64,000 nt of DNA, taken from the NCBI RefSeq assembly GCF_007991275.1, contig NZ_BJYA01000017.1, forward strand, positions 1 to 64,000, in the 5' to 3' direction. A program made the position numbers and the translations under genes. Below, piece by piece: positions 36,637 through 46,515 of the stretch. The notes beneath the pieces were generated by a model that was given only the letters and a program-made list of their open reading frames with translations, was not told where the DNA came from and searched no databases. The DNA is from Alkalibacillus haloalkaliphilus. GTDB lineage: Bacteria > Bacillota > Bacilli > Bacillales > Alkalibacillaceae. Within the stretch, counting starts at the first letter, position 1. Each line of letters opens with the position of its first letter.

Positions 36637-36944
36637 GAATCCGGCGTTCGCCGGATTCCATATTGATTTCGCCGGAAAAACTTAATTTTCGCCGGATTAT
36701 TTGGAAAATCGCCGGAATATCGAGATTTTCGCCGGATTATTGAGGGTTTCGCTGATAATCCAGATAATGGGAGGAACGGACCCGCCGCGTGGCCGTGCGC
36801 GGGATTAGGCGAACGCTTAATTAATTGAGCGTTCGCCTAATTATTGCCGAGTTCGCCCAATTATCGGGGATTTCGCTCAATTATTAAAAATTTCGCCTAA
36901 TTATAGAGAAAATCGCCTAATTCTCAAATAATTAGGCGATTTCA
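36637..36944. repeat. Array A7: full composite family I + linker + family II array
   Basis: Family I head GGCGTTCGCCGGATT, four internal CGCCGGA units and tail CGCTGATAATCC, then a GC-rich linker of about 45 bp. Family II follows: an opening palindrome (GGCGAACGCTTAATTAATT...), four TTCGC units at 20 bp, and a closing terminator hairpin. The most complete copy in the window, between convergent namZ and the SEC-C gene. Confidence 0.92.
36910..36942 (-). terminator. Array-derived terminator of the SEC-C gene
   Basis: AAATCGCCTAATT pairs perfectly with AATTAGGCGATTT. On the minus strand a short TTTTCTCT run follows. It is located 6 bp after the SEC-C gene stop. Confidence 0.75.
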
Positions 36945-36947
36945 ACT

Positions 36948-38837
36948 CTATGAATATACCGTCTCTACGTCTTCCAAAGCGTCCAAATAATCGATCCAAA
37001 CGCTTTCATTAAAATGACAATAAACAACCGCTTCATCAGGTGAACCTTGTTCGAACATCTTCGGCATTATAGACAATATAGGCAGTTTACCAGTTAACAT
37101 AGGGATTATATAAGGGTTGCGGTTATCAGCTATTCGTAACAACTCTTTGACTGTTTGCGTTAACTTTCCGTTTTCTTGCACTAACTCATAGAGCGCTTCG
37201 TTAAAGAAATGAAAAGCATCATCTGCCGGATAAATATCAAGCAAACTTTTAGCAGCTGGTAATTCGTACATTGCTATATATAATGGAAACAATCGGTAGC
37301 GAATACCTTGATTGTCATTAAAGTTCCACTCCATAATCGCCTCATAACATTCAATCGCATTTACAGGGCGGTCAGTATCATTGTAGAGCTCAGCCAATGC
37401 TTGATAGGCGCGAAGCCAAGGCCGTACCTCTATCATAGCCCAAGGATGTTCGAGTTCAGCTAATTCGGCTAAATCCAACTTCTCTTTTCCAACTTCAATG
37501 CCTTTCTTTAACAGCTCTTCACTTTCATCTAAATCATCACTAAAAAACGCTTTCAAAACAAGGCCATCGATATTTTCAGGGTCTAACTGCAGAACTTGGT
37601 CAACTATTGACGGTTCCATTTCCTCATGAGCTTCGAATGCTAATAGCTGCGCACGCTCTTCGTCATTTTTAGGCGTGTACGGAGCATCTTTCGTTTTATT
37701 AAGGAATTCATTCAATTCATTTTCGTCATTGAATGTTTGAGACGACGCTTTTTTATTCATCTCATACATCATACGTTCAGAAGCTACATCCCAACCAGGC
37801 TTTGAAAAATGCTTCAATGTAGGACCACTTGCAACATCTTCATTAGCATTTATGTCATGAAAACGTTCAAATAAATAATCTTCAATTTCATAAACTCGAT
37901 TGGAAATACTGTTCGAATTAACGCCATACTTTTTAGCCAACTCTTTCATCGTGACGCTTTCATCTTGCAAACCGAACATCGGGCTCGTCCAATACAAGTA
38001 CTCAAGTGTTGCAGCTAGCACTTCAGGCTTTTGGATCCTAGGTAGATTTTTTTCATAAAAATCGACCCAAGCCACCTCTAAATTATCATAAGTAGTCTTC
38101 TGTTTTTCTTTTTCGCTCATATGACCACGCAAAATTTCAACGACTCGTTTAGCTTTATCATTTTGCAAAAGCTCTAATGCGTCAAACTCAAGCTCTGAAA
38201 ACCAAAGATCCATTAAATCAAGGAAGCGTTCAACAAATTCGTTATGATCACTTATTTCATTTAAAATTTGATGATAATGAGACTTCGTTGCTGGATAAGC
38301 AATTGGCATAATTTGATACTGAGGCCCCCAACTTAAGGCAAAGCCGATCACATAAAGATCCTGACTTATATTGTCTACCGGGATACAACCCCTCCGAACT
38401 TCTAAACGATCGTGTGTAAACAGATCTAGCATTTCTACTACTTCTTCAGACTGCACGTGTTCCACTTTGAAAATGCTCGGCTTAGAGTGTTTCCAGTCCT
38501 TCAACGCTGATTTAGTCATTGGGCGATTCACTTTTGGCAACATGTGATCCACAAAACCTTCCATCGCCGTTTGACCAGACTTCTCAATAACAGACGCCCA
38601 ATACAACATCTTCATGACCTGTCTCACCTGTTCGACTTCATCAGTAGCACTTTCATAAAAGACAAGATCCGGATGAAACTCAAAAACATACTCCATTAAA
38701 CTTTTCCAATGCTGATCCATCTCCTGAACCACTACTTGTGAAGAAAACTCAACAATATTAGACTGAGCACAACATTTCTTATACTTTTTGCCACTACCAC
38801 AAGGGCAAGGATCATTTCGACCTACTTTATCCGCCAT
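36948..38837 (-). CDS. SEC-C motif protein, large, with internal HTH and TPR-like region
   Basis: 629 aa. N-terminal SEC-C zinc motif [18 protein letters not shown] (residues 6-23). A middle segment [20 protein letters not shown] (about residues 300-320) resembles a sigma-like helix-turn-helix. The C-terminal third has helical repeats with TPR character ([20 protein letters not shown]). It is not SecA: no DEAD motor. Proteins of this plan are common in bacilli and uncharacterised; nucleic-acid or ribosome contact is guessed from the zinc motif. The ATG follows AGAGGTG. Confidence 0.7.
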   Translation of the reverse strand: MADKVGRNDPCPCGSGKKYKKCCAQSNIVEFSSQVVVQEMDQHWKSLMEYVFEFHPDLVFYESATDEVEQVRQVMKMLYWASVIEKSGQTAMEGFVDHMLPKVNRPMTKSALKDWKHSKPSIFKVEHVQSEEVVEMLDLFTHDRLEVRRGCIPVDNISQDLYVIGFALSWGPQYQIMPIAYPATKSHYHQILNEISDHNEFVERFLDLMDLWFSELEFDALELLQNDKAKRVVEILRGHMSEKEKQKTTYDNLEVAWVDFYEKNLPRIQKPEVLAATLEYLYWTSPMFGLQDESVTMKELAKKYGVNSNSISNRVYEIEDYLFERFHDINANEDVASGPTLKHFSKPGWDVASERMMYEMNKKASSQTFNDENELNEFLNKTKDAPYTPKNDEERAQLLAFEAHEEMEPSIVDQVLQLDPENIDGLVLKAFFSDDLDESEELLKKGIEVGKEKLDLAELAELEHPWAMIEVRPWLRAYQALAELYNDTDRPVNAIECYEAIMEWNFNDNQGIRYRLFPLYIAMYELPAAKSLLDIYPADDAFHFFNEALYELVQENGKLTQTVKELLRIADNRNPYIIPMLTGKLPILSIMPKMFEQGSPDEAVVYCHFNESVWIDYLDALEDVETVYS

Positions 38838-38940
38838 TTTATCACCTCTAATTAGAGTATATCAAAATCGAGGGTGTGAGTGCACTCTTAGTTGCTGCTG
38901 GGTGAGGTGTTCGTGCGCCGGGGGTCGGTGTTCGTACGCG

Positions 38941-39073
38941 GAATTAGGCGTTCGCCGGATTCCAAGGTGTTTTCGCCGGAAAAATTTAATTTTCGCCGGA
39001 TTATTCGGAAAATCGCCGGAATATCGAGATTTTCGCCGGATTATTGAGGGTTTCGCTGATAATCCAGATAATG
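38941..39073. repeat. Array A8: family I array with head and tail
   Basis: Head GGCGTTCGCCGGATTCC, units CGCCGGAAAAA, CGCCGGATTAT, CGCCGGAATAT, CGCCGGATTAT, tail CGCTGATAATCCAGATAATGG. The order and spacing match arrays A7 and A9 almost base for base. It lies upstream of the SEC-C start and downstream of nagB2. Confidence 0.9.
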
Positions 39074-39126
39074 GTAACTACAACACACTCAATCCCTACT
39101 CCTCTCACATCTCACACGATATATGA

Positions 39127-39156
39127 AAAAGTCGCCAGAGCAAACCGGCGACTTTT
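39127..39156 (-). terminator. Terminator of the nan/TRAP operon after nagB2
   Basis: AAAAGTCGCC pairs with GGCGACTTTT around a 10-base loop, with further T on the minus strand. It lies 6 bp past the nagB2 stop. Confidence 0.85.
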
Positions 39157-39161
39157 AATAT

Positions 39162-39878
39162 TTATAAACTACTTTGATCTACCAATACTGTAACTGCATC
39201 ATGCCTATGCAAGGCAGAGGCTGGAAATTCCTTAGATATTTCATGACTCAATAGTTTGTCTAAAGCAGAAGCCTTACCTTCACCTGACACTAGCAATAAA
39301 ATCTCATCACTTCGTAAAATTGATTTAATTCCCATTGTGATTGAACGCTTAGGAACTTCAGAAACTGAAGAGAAATAACGCGAATTCGCTTCCCTTGTCG
39401 TAATATCTAACTCAACTACATGTGTCTTAGTTTTAAAAGGTGTACCTGGTTCATTAAAACCTATGTGCCCGTTATGCCCTAAGCCTAGAACTTGCACATC
39501 AATTGGACCTTTTTCTAGAAGCAGACTTTCATAGCGGTTACATTCCTTTTCTAGATCTATCGCTTGTCCATTAGGTATATGAAAAGATTTTGGGTTAAAA
39601 TCAACTTTATCTATTAAGTGTTGCCTCATATACGTCTTATAGCTTTTAGCGTGAGAATCGCCAAGCCCAACATACTCATCTAAATTAAATGTGATTACAT
39701 TTTCAAAAGAAACTACACCCTTGTTGTGCTGAGAAACTAATTCTTGATACAACCCTAAAGGTGTAGACCCTGTAGCAAGCCCTAAAACTGGTTGCTTTAT
39801 TTCTCGAATTCTCCTGATTAGCTTACTCGCTGCAAAATAGCTCATTGATTCATAACTATTGAAGTATTTTACATTCAT
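39162..39878 (-). CDS. nagB: Glucosamine-6-phosphate deaminase (second copy)
   Basis: 238 aa from the ATG at 39878 (MNVKYFNSYES), after GTAGGTGAAG. Same motifs as the first copy: LATGSTPLGLY, NLDEYVGL, GLGHNGHIGFNEPG. It differs from the 2.1-kb copy at many positions, so it is not a recent duplicate. As last gene of the sialic-acid operon it completes conversion of ManNAc-derived GlcN-6-P to fructose-6-P. NagA must come from the other operon. Confidence 0.95.
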   Translation of the reverse strand: MNVKYFNSYESMSYFAASKLIRRIREIKQPVLGLATGSTPLGLYQELVSQHNKGVVSFENVITFNLDEYVGLGDSHAKSYKTYMRQHLIDKVDFNPKSFHIPNGQAIDLEKECNRYESLLLEKGPIDVQVLGLGHNGHIGFNEPGTPFKTKTHVVELDITTREANSRYFSSVSEVPKRSITMGIKSILRSDEILLLVSGEGKASALDKLLSHEISKEFPASALHRHDAVTVLVDQSSL

Positions 39879-39890
39879 GTACTTCACCTA

Positions 39891-40727
39891 CTAGTACAGC
39901 TTACTCGCAATGTTTTTAGTAAGTTCCATTTTTATTTCTTCAGCATTCTCATAACGCTCAATTGCAATACCTGTACAAATTAAGTCAATTAAATAAAGTT
40001 GGGTAACTTTTGAGACGAGCGAGCCACTATCAAGAGGACTCTCTTTCGCTGATGACAATAATACAATATCTGCAAACTTAGTTAGCGGTGACTTAATATA
40101 ATTAGTTAAGGCTATTACTTTCGCACCTCTATTTTTAGCGATTTCAACAGAATCAATAATATCTTTGGTACTTCCTGTTAAGCTAATTGCTACTACAACT
40201 GTGTTCTCAGTCATTGATGATGCTCGCATAACTTGAAAATGGGGGTCTGTAATGGCGCTAACATGTTTACCTATACGCATAAGTCGGTTTTCCATGTCTA
40301 ACACTGCAATACCAGAAGACCCAACCCCGTATAGTACCACTTCATCTGAGTTATTAATCTCTTTAATCGCCATTTCTAACTCATCTTCATCTACCATATT
40401 GTAAGAATCCTCAATTGCTTGAACCATATTTGATTTAATCTTAGCAGCATAAGTGTCTGACTCTGTGACCGTTGAATTTTTCAAAGAAATCTCCTGTGCG
40501 TACAAAAACTTAAAATCTTGAAACCCTTTAAAGCCTAACTTTCGAAAAAAACGTAGCACCGTTGCCTCAGCCACACCGCTCGATTCTGATAACTCTGTTA
40601 AAGAATAATACAAAACAGACTCACTGTTCTCTATAATATACTTATGAATTTTGTGCTCTGATTTTGTAAAGTTCTTCTTATACTGTTCCATAATAATAGA
40701 AGGTTTGACGTTTTGTTGGTTCTCCAT
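39891..40727 (-). CDS. RpiR-family regulator of the sialic-acid operon
   Basis: 278 aa. RpiR HTH (SLTELSESSGVAEATVLRFF, about residues 41-60) and SIS domain (VVLYGVGSSGIAVLDMENRL). It is placed between a ROK kinase and nagB2, as in NanR-type regulators of Gram-positive nan clusters, which respond to ManNAc-6-P. The AT-rich palindrome at 46400-46414 is a candidate operator. The ATG follows GGAGG. Confidence 0.88.
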   Translation of the reverse strand: MENQQNVKPSIIMEQYKKNFTKSEHKIHKYIIENSESVLYYSLTELSESSGVAEATVLRFFRKLGFKGFQDFKFLYAQEISLKNSTVTESDTYAAKIKSNMVQAIEDSYNMVDEDELEMAIKEINNSDEVVLYGVGSSGIAVLDMENRLMRIGKHVSAITDPHFQVMRASSMTENTVVVAISLTGSTKDIIDSVEIAKNRGAKVIALTNYIKSPLTKFADIVLLSSAKESPLDSGSLVSKVTQLYLIDLICTGIAIERYENAEEIKMELTKNIASKLY

Positions 40728-40744
40728 TAAATTACCTCCGATCC

Positions 40745-41647
40745 CTAGTAATATTGGTTTAGATAGTGTTTCGCGGCACCGATTAAGTTCGAATCATTAC
40801 CGAAACGACTACACACTACATCTAGTTTAGTTTTATGATTATGTAATAACTTCTTCTCTAGTTTACCCTGAATACGACTAGATAAAAACTCTCCTTGGGC
40901 GGAAATAGCTCCACCAATTATAACTCTATTAGGATTGATCACATGAATAATACTGGCTAAACCTAAAGCTACATTCTCAAGCCAATCCTCATATATTTGC
41001 TGCTCCTGTTGACTACCTGCTTTTAACCTATCGAAAAAATCTTCTAAGTCTGTATCAGTATTATAATAATCCGACACCGCACGCTTTAGAGCTAATGTAG
41101 ATGCATACTGTTCATAACAGCCATATTGTCCACACGTACAAGTTCTACCATTTGGATACAATAAAATATGTCCAAACTCTCCTGCAGAAAAACGAGAACC
41201 CGTATACAGTTGACCATCTGTATAAGCTGCACCACCAATTCCAGTTCCTAAAGCTATACAGATAAAATTACCGACATCTTGCGCAGCTCCATACCAAGAC
41301 TCTGCAATAGCCATACTGTTCACATCATTTTCAACAGAAACATTTAGGCCAACTGCTTCACGTAAGCGCTCCGCCACATTAATACCAGTATAATTCGGGA
41401 TGTTGTCAGTTGCATAAACAATCTCACCGGTTTGCGAGTTTACTTGTCCAGCCGTACTAACTCCCAAACCATCTAATGGCCATTGTTCAATTAGCTTATG
41501 ACTTAATTCAATCAGTTTCTCTATAATATATTCCCCACCCTGTTTAGCTTCAGTAGGTTCCTGAAATTTAGAGATCACCTCACCATTTTCATTGACCACT
41601 CCATATTTTATTGAAGTACCGCCAATATCAAACACTCCTATGAACAC
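40745..41647 (-). CDS. nanK: ROK-family sugar kinase, probable N-acetylmannosamine kinase
   Basis: 300 aa. ATP phosphate-binding loop FDIGGTSIKYGVV, catalytic Asp in VENDVNSMA, GTGIGGAAYTDG, and the ROK zinc motif CTCGQYGCYEQYAS (Cys residues near 169-177). In a nan operon between nanA/nanE and nagB, phosphorylation of ManNAc is the expected job; glucokinase activity cannot be excluded from sequence. GTG start after GAGGTG. Confidence 0.85.
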   Translation of the reverse strand: MFIGVFDIGGTSIKYGVVNENGEVISKFQEPTEAKQGGEYIIEKLIELSHKLIEQWPLDGLGVSTAGQVNSQTGEIVYATDNIPNYTGINVAERLREAVGLNVSVENDVNSMAIAESWYGAAQDVGNFICIALGTGIGGAAYTDGQLYTGSRFSAGEFGHILLYPNGRTCTCGQYGCYEQYASTLALKRAVSDYYNTDTDLEDFFDRLKAGSQQEQQIYEDWLENVALGLASIIHVINPNRVIIGGAISAQGEFLSSRIQGKLEKKLLHNHKTKLDVVCSRFGNDSNLIGAAKHYLNQYY

Positions 41648-41670
41648 GCAATCACCTCACGACTATGATT

Positions 41671-41713
41671 GAAAAAGAGAAAAACCTAAGCACAAATGCG
41701 AAGGCTTTTCTCT
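41671..41713 (-). terminator. Partial terminator between TRAP genes and nanK
   Basis: On the minus strand AGAGAAAAGCCT pairs with AGGTTTTTCTCT, followed by TTTTTC. It lies within the operon, so it may lower expression of the distal metabolic genes. Confidence 0.6.
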
Positions 41714-41719
41714 ATAAAG

Positions 41720-43000
41720 CTATCGTCCGACCAAGTCTGGTAAGAATAAGACGATCTCTGGGAAGATTGTAATTAAAACCAATGTTATTAACAGCGGTAT
41801 TAGGAATGGTAGAACACCTCTTGTGATAACATGTACCGGTATGTCTCCAACTTTCGATACAACGAATATTGCCATCCCCATCGGCGGTGTTAAAATACCA
41901 ATCATTAAGTTCAGTATCACGATAATACCAAAGTGTACTGGATCTACACCTACTGCCGTAACAACAGGAACCAATATAGGAATCAGCAAAATCAGTAATG
42001 CTAATGACTCTATAAAGATTCCTAAAAAGATTAATAGAACATTAATCATTAAAAGCAATAAGATAGGGTTTTCCGTTACATTTAAAAAGAAATCAGCAAT
42101 TGAAACAGCAATGCGTTCATATGCAATCATCTGCCCAAAAAATTCAACAGCCATAATCATTAAAACTGCCACACCAGTAAGTTTTAATGAGTAGACAACA
42201 TTATCATAAAACTTTTTAAAAGTAAGTTCTCGATAAACGAAGAACCCTAAAAACATTGCATATAACGTTGCCATTACTGCAGCCTCGGTAGGAGTAAACT
42301 GTCCTGAAAAGATCCCTCCAATTATAAGAATAGGAGTTAGCAACGCCCAAATTGCACGGTAAAAAGCGTACGCTCTCTGTTTAAATGTCGCCTTCTCTTC
42401 TTTTGGAAAATCACGCTTTTTAGCAAATATGTAAGCAACAACCATTAAAGTTGCAGCCATCAGTATTCCCGGAACAAGCCCTGCTAAAAACAATCTAGCA
42501 ATCGACTGCTCTGATACTACACCATATATGATCAATGGAATACTTGGTGGTAAGATTGGGCCAATGATAGCCGAAGCAGCCGTTAAGCCACCAGCATAGT
42601 CATCATCATACTTAGCATCACGCATCGACTTAATCTCTAACTGACCTAGTCCTCCAGCGTCTGCCAAAGCAGATCCACTCATACCTGAAAAGAGTAAACT
42701 AGCTGATATATTAACATGACCTAGACCACCTTTAAAGTGACCGACAATCGTTCTGGCAAAATCGAATATCCTTTGAGTAATACCTGAAGAATTCATTAAG
42801 GTTCCAGTTAAAATAAAAAACGGAACCGCTAGTAGTGAAAACACATCAATACTAGTAATTAATCTAGCTGATGAAAATGTGAGTAAACCTAATTCATTGG
42901 TGATGAAATAAATGAATGTTACAACTAAAAGAGTAAAACCAACAGGCATCCCAATAAACAGCAATATTAGCCATAGGATAATAATTAGAAATACATCCAT
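41720..43000 (-). CDS. siaM: TRAP transporter large permease (DctM/SiaM type)
   Basis: 426 aa, about twelve transmembrane segments. Family stretches: FSGMSGSALADAGGLGQLE, LTAASAIIGPILPPSIPLIIYG, and ILTPPMGMAIFVVSK. It drives sodium-coupled substrate import with the small subunit and a binding protein. The nan context makes sialic acid the likely substrate. It starts one base after the small-subunit stop, so translation is probably coupled. Confidence 0.9.
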   Translation of the reverse strand: MDVFLIIILWLILLFIGMPVGFTLLVVTFIYFITNELGLLTFSSARLITSIDVFSLLAVPFFILTGTLMNSSGITQRIFDFARTIVGHFKGGLGHVNISASLLFSGMSGSALADAGGLGQLEIKSMRDAKYDDDYAGGLTAASAIIGPILPPSIPLIIYGVVSEQSIARLFLAGLVPGILMAATLMVVAYIFAKKRDFPKEEKATFKQRAYAFYRAIWALLTPILIIGGIFSGQFTPTEAAVMATLYAMFLGFFVYRELTFKKFYDNVVYSLKLTGVAVLMIMAVEFFGQMIAYERIAVSIADFFLNVTENPILLLLMINVLLIFLGIFIESLALLILLIPILVPVVTAVGVDPVHFGIIVILNLMIGILTPPMGMAIFVVSKVGDIPVHVITRGVLPFLIPLLITLVLITIFPEIVLFLPDLVGR

Positions 43001-43477
43001 TTATTCCACCCCCTCATTATTTTTGACACGTTTTACTTCTCTTTCTATTAATCTATAAAGCATTAATGTTCCGAGTAATGGTAGTGCCATAAACATATAA
43101 ACATACGATATGTTTAACGAAACAATCTCAACTGGAATTCGTCGGATTGAGATAATAACACCGACATAAATGATTAATAATAATACGATTGAAATACAAG
43201 TTTGGAAGAAATAATGCAACCATACCTTTACCTTCCTTGGAAACTTGTTATAAAAGTAATCAATTCTTACATGACCATCGTCTTTTATTTCTGAAGAAAC
43301 AGCTAAATAAGCTACATATACAAAAAGGAACCTGGCCAGTTGCTCAGACCAGGTTAATGGACTATCGAGAATAGTTCTCGAAAAGACCTGAGCAACTAAA
43401 ACCAAGAACGTTATAATAAGCAAGGTCCCTCCAACTATTTCTTCAAAATTCCGAAAGAACTTCTTCATTGGATTCAC
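43001..43477 (-). CDS. siaQ: TRAP transporter small permease (DctQ/SiaQ type)
   Basis: 158 aa, four transmembrane segments. The PLTWSEQLARFLFVYVAYLA segment (residues about 38-57) is diagnostic of DctQ. It sits between the binding-protein and large-subunit genes. Confidence 0.9.
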   Translation of the reverse strand: MNPMKKFFRNFEEIVGGTLLIITFLVLVAQVFSRTILDSPLTWSEQLARFLFVYVAYLAVSSEIKDDGHVRIDYFYNKFPRKVKVWLHYFFQTCISIVLLLIIYVGVIISIRRIPVEIVSLNISYVYMFMALPLLGTLMLYRLIEREVKRVKNNEGVE

Positions 43478-43492
43478 CTAATTCTAATGAAA

Positions 43493-44485
43493 TTATCTTG
43501 CTGAATCGATCTCATCTAAATACTGTTCTCCACCTTCTTCAATATCCTCTAAATACTTCGGGTAAGCCTCTTCTAAAGCTTCTCTGAATTCATCTAAATC
43601 AGGTTCTGTAACAGTTACACCCTCTTCTTCAAATTTAGAGACAAGCTCAGCTTCTTCATCATAGAACAACTGTGTATGAACCTCTGCTGCATGCTCAAGT
43701 CCATCTAGTAAAATTTGTTGTAAGTCTTCTGGCATCTCATCAAACTTTTCTTTACTTACAACATAGTTATTATCATTTACAACGTGGTTTGTTAAAGCAA
43801 GATAGTCCTGAACTTCATAGAACGCTTGAGCGTCAATAGTTGACAGTGGATTTTCCTGGCCATCAACAGAATTCGTCTCTAATGCTAAGTATACTTCTGT
43901 GAATGCCATAGGAGTTGGTGAAGCACCCGTATAACTTGCATAATCTAATAATGTATCAGCCTCTGGAACACGTAAGGACAATCCTTCCATGTCACTTAAT
44001 GACTCAATTGGACGGTTTGAAGTTGTTTGACGAGTTCCATTGTAAGCAGTTGCCCCAATCATCCAGTTGTGCTCCTCTTCCAGTTCCGCTTGCAGTCCTT
44101 GCCCATAATCAGTTTCATGGATTACTCGACTCAAGTGATCAAAGTCATCAACAATGTACGGCAAACCTAAAAGAGATGCACGTGGCAGCCAAATACCAAA
44201 ACGACCAGCTTCAGCAAGCGTAAGGTCAAGTTCATTCTCTCTTACTTGCTCCAACATTTGACGATCGTCACCTAATTGAGAATCTGGATAAATTGTTAAC
44301 TCAATTTGACCGTCACTTTCCTCTTCTAAATACTCTTTTAATGCCTCTGCTGCTTCATACTCATTTTGTGCTGTACCAGCAACCATACCGTAACGTAGCT
44401 CATATGAATCACTCGCTTCATCACAAGCTGCTAGCACTATCATTAGTACTAATAAGCTACCTAACAACAACAACTTTCCTCGCAT
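43493..44485 (-). CDS. siaP: TRAP transporter solute-binding lipoprotein (DctP/SiaP type)
   Basis: 330 aa. N-terminal lipobox IVLAACDEAS implies membrane anchoring, unusual for Gram-negative SiaP but normal for a monoderm. DctP fold with the conserved Arg in GLSLRVPEAD and ENPLSTIDAQ, and an acidic surface. Preceded by its own promoter and cre-like site, so transporter genes can be expressed separately from nanE-nanA. Confidence 0.9.
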   Translation of the reverse strand: MRGKLLLLGSLLVLMIVLAACDEASDSYELRYGMVAGTAQNEYEAAEALKEYLEEESDGQIELTIYPDSQLGDDRQMLEQVRENELDLTLAEAGRFGIWLPRASLLGLPYIVDDFDHLSRVIHETDYGQGLQAELEEEHNWMIGATAYNGTRQTTSNRPIESLSDMEGLSLRVPEADTLLDYASYTGASPTPMAFTEVYLALETNSVDGQENPLSTIDAQAFYEVQDYLALTNHVVNDNNYVVSKEKFDEMPEDLQQILLDGLEHAAEVHTQLFYDEEAELVSKFEEEGVTVTEPDLDEFREALEEAYPKYLEDIEEGGEQYLDEIDSAR

Positions 44486-44582
44486 AATTTAATCCCCTTT
44501 CAATAATCGAAATATTAAGAATTCTTTATTTAAAGACAATCTGTTGGTGAACAAAATTATAGATTCATAGATTCGTGCTTAA

Positions 44583-44634
44583 TTAAAGCGGTTTCATTTT
44601 GTAAAAGATAACACTTTTGAACATGTACTGTCAA
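44583..44634 (-). promoter_or_regulatory. Promoter and cre-like site of the TRAP operon
   Basis: On the minus strand a perfect TTGACA (44634-44629), 17-bp spacer, TTATCT (44611-44606), then TGAAACCGCTTTAA (44596-44583), which matches the cre consensus at all but one fixed position. The cre would lie over the transcription start, a repressing position. Confidence 0.65.
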
Positions 44635-44686
44635 ATTATAATAATAAATGATTAACTACTATCATTTTATAAATTCCCTTAACGAA

Positions 44687-45556
44687 TTATACCAAATACT
44701 TATTTACAATTTGTTCAGCTCTTTCTTTCCCTTCAGGCGACAATGCATTCATTGGTTTGCGACACTCTCCTGCTTGAACTCCTTTTACCTTCAATATTTG
44801 TTTTAACGTTTGATACAAACCATTATCCAACACTTCAGCAATTAAATCATTGGTCTGTTTCTGTTTGCTCCTTGCTTCATTAATATTACCAGCTTGGGCA
44901 TCCGTTAAGATTTCTTTTGCCATTTTTCCATTTACATTAAAAGTACTACCAATAGCACCATCAATCCCTAGTACACTTGCTGATAACAACATTTCATCAA
45001 AACCAGAGTAAATTAACTGATCCGGATATGCATGTCTTAGTCTTTCAAGTAAGAAAAAGTCAGGCGCAGTGAATTTAACACCAATTACATGCTCTAATTT
45101 AAATAATTCACCGAATTGTTCCAAGCTCATATTTACACCTGTCAAAGCGGGAATAGAATAAACCACTAAAGGGAATTCAACCTGATTAACTAAAGTAGAA
45201 TAGTAGTTTTTAACTTCATCAAAATTAAATTTGTAGTAATACGGTGTCACCGCTGACATCGCATCATAACCTAATTCTTTAACATAATGTCCCAACTCTA
45301 CTGACTCATCAATATTAAGTGAGCCGATTTGTCCAATTAACTGTGCCTCATCTCCCACTTCATCTTTTACAACTTGAAAGATCTCTTTCTTTTGTTCAGT
45401 GGAAATTAAAAAATTTTCACCAGTGCTTCCATTGACGTATAGACCATCAACACCACACTCATCTAAGTTGTAACGCACTATTTCCCTTAAACCTTTTTCA
45501 TTAACGTTTCCTTTGTCATCAAACGAACAAAGTAAAGCTGAAAATACACCTTTCAT
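44687..45556 (-). CDS. nanA: N-acetylneuraminate lyase
   Basis: 289 aa. DHDPS/NAL-fold aldolase that splits sialic acid to ManNAc and pyruvate. N-terminal GSTGENFLIS binds the carboxylate. YSIPALTGVN carries the catalytic Tyr, and GVKFTAPDFFLLERL the Schiff-base Lys. The FT-A after the Lys and the GSTGE are typical of NAL rather than DapA. It overlaps nanE by 4 bp (ATGA). No hairpin follows; the TRAP promoter lies just downstream. Confidence 0.94.
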   Translation of the reverse strand: MKGVFSALLCSFDDKGNVNEKGLREIVRYNLDECGVDGLYVNGSTGENFLISTEQKKEIFQVVKDEVGDEAQLIGQIGSLNIDESVELGHYVKELGYDAMSAVTPYYYKFNFDEVKNYYSTLVNQVEFPLVVYSIPALTGVNMSLEQFGELFKLEHVIGVKFTAPDFFLLERLRHAYPDQLIYSGFDEMLLSASVLGIDGAIGSTFNVNGKMAKEILTDAQAGNINEARSKQKQTNDLIAEVLDNGLYQTLKQILKVKGVQAGECRKPMNALSPEGKERAEQIVNKYLV

Positions 45557-46263
45557 AAGGCTCCCCCTTTCTTCGAGTCAATTTGTTCATCTTGTAATTG
45601 ATTCATTCTAGCTGAAAACTTTTCTGTAATAACTTGAGGTCGAGTAATTGCGCTGCCAACTACAACTGCATGTGCCCCTAATTGTAGCGCGTCTTTTGCT
45701 TTTTCAGGTGTATCAATATTGCCTTCAGCAATAATTGGTGTACTTAACCGACCGACTAACTCTTCTACTAATTGCAATGGTTTTACACCTTTTGAATATG
45801 GAGTATAGCCGACAAGTGTGGTCGCAATTACATCCACTCCAGCTTCCTCAGCGTTCGCACCTTCTTCAAACGTTGATACATCGGCCATAAACAACTGATC
45901 TGGAAACTGACACTTTACATCATGAAAAAAAGTTTTAAAACTTTGACCATTAGGACGGGAATGTTTAGTTGCATCTAATGCAATAACATCCACTCCTTCT
46001 TCATATAACGATTTAACTTCATCAAGAGTAGGTGTAATAAATACTGAGCTATTCGTGCAATTTCTCTTAATGATTCCAATGATCGGTAAGTCAACCTCAC
46101 GCTTAATCGACTGAATATCGCTTACTGTATTTGCACGAATTCCAGCAGCGCCACCCATTTGCGCAGCCAAAGCCATCTTTCCCATTATGTAAGAGTCATG
46201 AAGTGGTTCATCCTCCAGTGCCTGACACGATACAATTAACTGATTTTTAATTTTTTCTAACAT
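45553..46263 (-). CDS. nanE: N-acetylmannosamine-6-phosphate 2-epimerase
   Basis: 236 aa TIM barrel. Motifs: QALEDEPLHDSYIMGKMALA, PIIGIIKRNC, VIALDATKHSRP with the catalytic Lys context, and IIAEGNIDTPEKA plus ALQLGAHAVVVGSAITRP for phosphate binding. It converts ManNAc-6-P to GlcNAc-6-P. First gene of the minus-strand nan transcript, divergent from the sialidase. The ATG abuts AAGGAG; an upstream AAGGGG has better spacing. Confidence 0.94.
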   Translation of the reverse strand: MLEKIKNQLIVSCQALEDEPLHDSYIMGKMALAAQMGGAAGIRANTVSDIQSIKREVDLPIIGIIKRNCTNSSVFITPTLDEVKSLYEEGVDVIALDATKHSRPNGQSFKTFFHDVKCQFPDQLFMADVSTFEEGANAEEAGVDVIATTLVGYTPYSKGVKPLQLVEELVGRLSTPIIAEGNIDTPEKAKDALQLGAHAVVVGSAITRPQVITEKFSARMNQLQDEQIDSKKGGAL

Positions 46264-46298
46264 CTCCTTAAACCCCTTATGCCCGATTAAACCCGATT

Positions 46299-46443
46299 GA
46301 TAGTTTAAATAAACTCACCACTTGGTAGTAGAAAGTCAAAGTTCTAAAAGTGCTTGATAACTGAAAACTAATAGTCACAACTTTGATAATGTAGTTTCAT
46401 TTTATAATATAAAATTGACAGTTTCAAGTCATAATGTTATTAT
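46299..46443. promoter_or_regulatory. Divergent nanE / sialidase control region
   Basis: The plus-strand promoter TTGACA (46415-46420), 17-bp spacer, TATTAT (46438-46443) serves the sialidase. A perfect 15-bp palindrome TTTTATAATATAAAA (46400-46414) abuts the -35 box and is flanked by direct repeats AGTTTCA. A second inverted repeat AGTTTA/TAAACT lies at 46302-46315 near nanE. Binding of the RpiR regulator is inferred. Confidence 0.6.
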
Positions 46444-46515
46444 TTTTTTGAAAATTCTTTTAAATGGGTGCTGAGAGTAGTAGCGGATCTTGTCATTTCA
46501 AAGGAGGAAATGAAA

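Noticed and set aside
36948-38837. SecA or a SecA paralogue because of the SEC-C motif
   Set aside because: No helicase motor motifs are present; SEC-C occurs in many unrelated proteins, here at the N-terminus.
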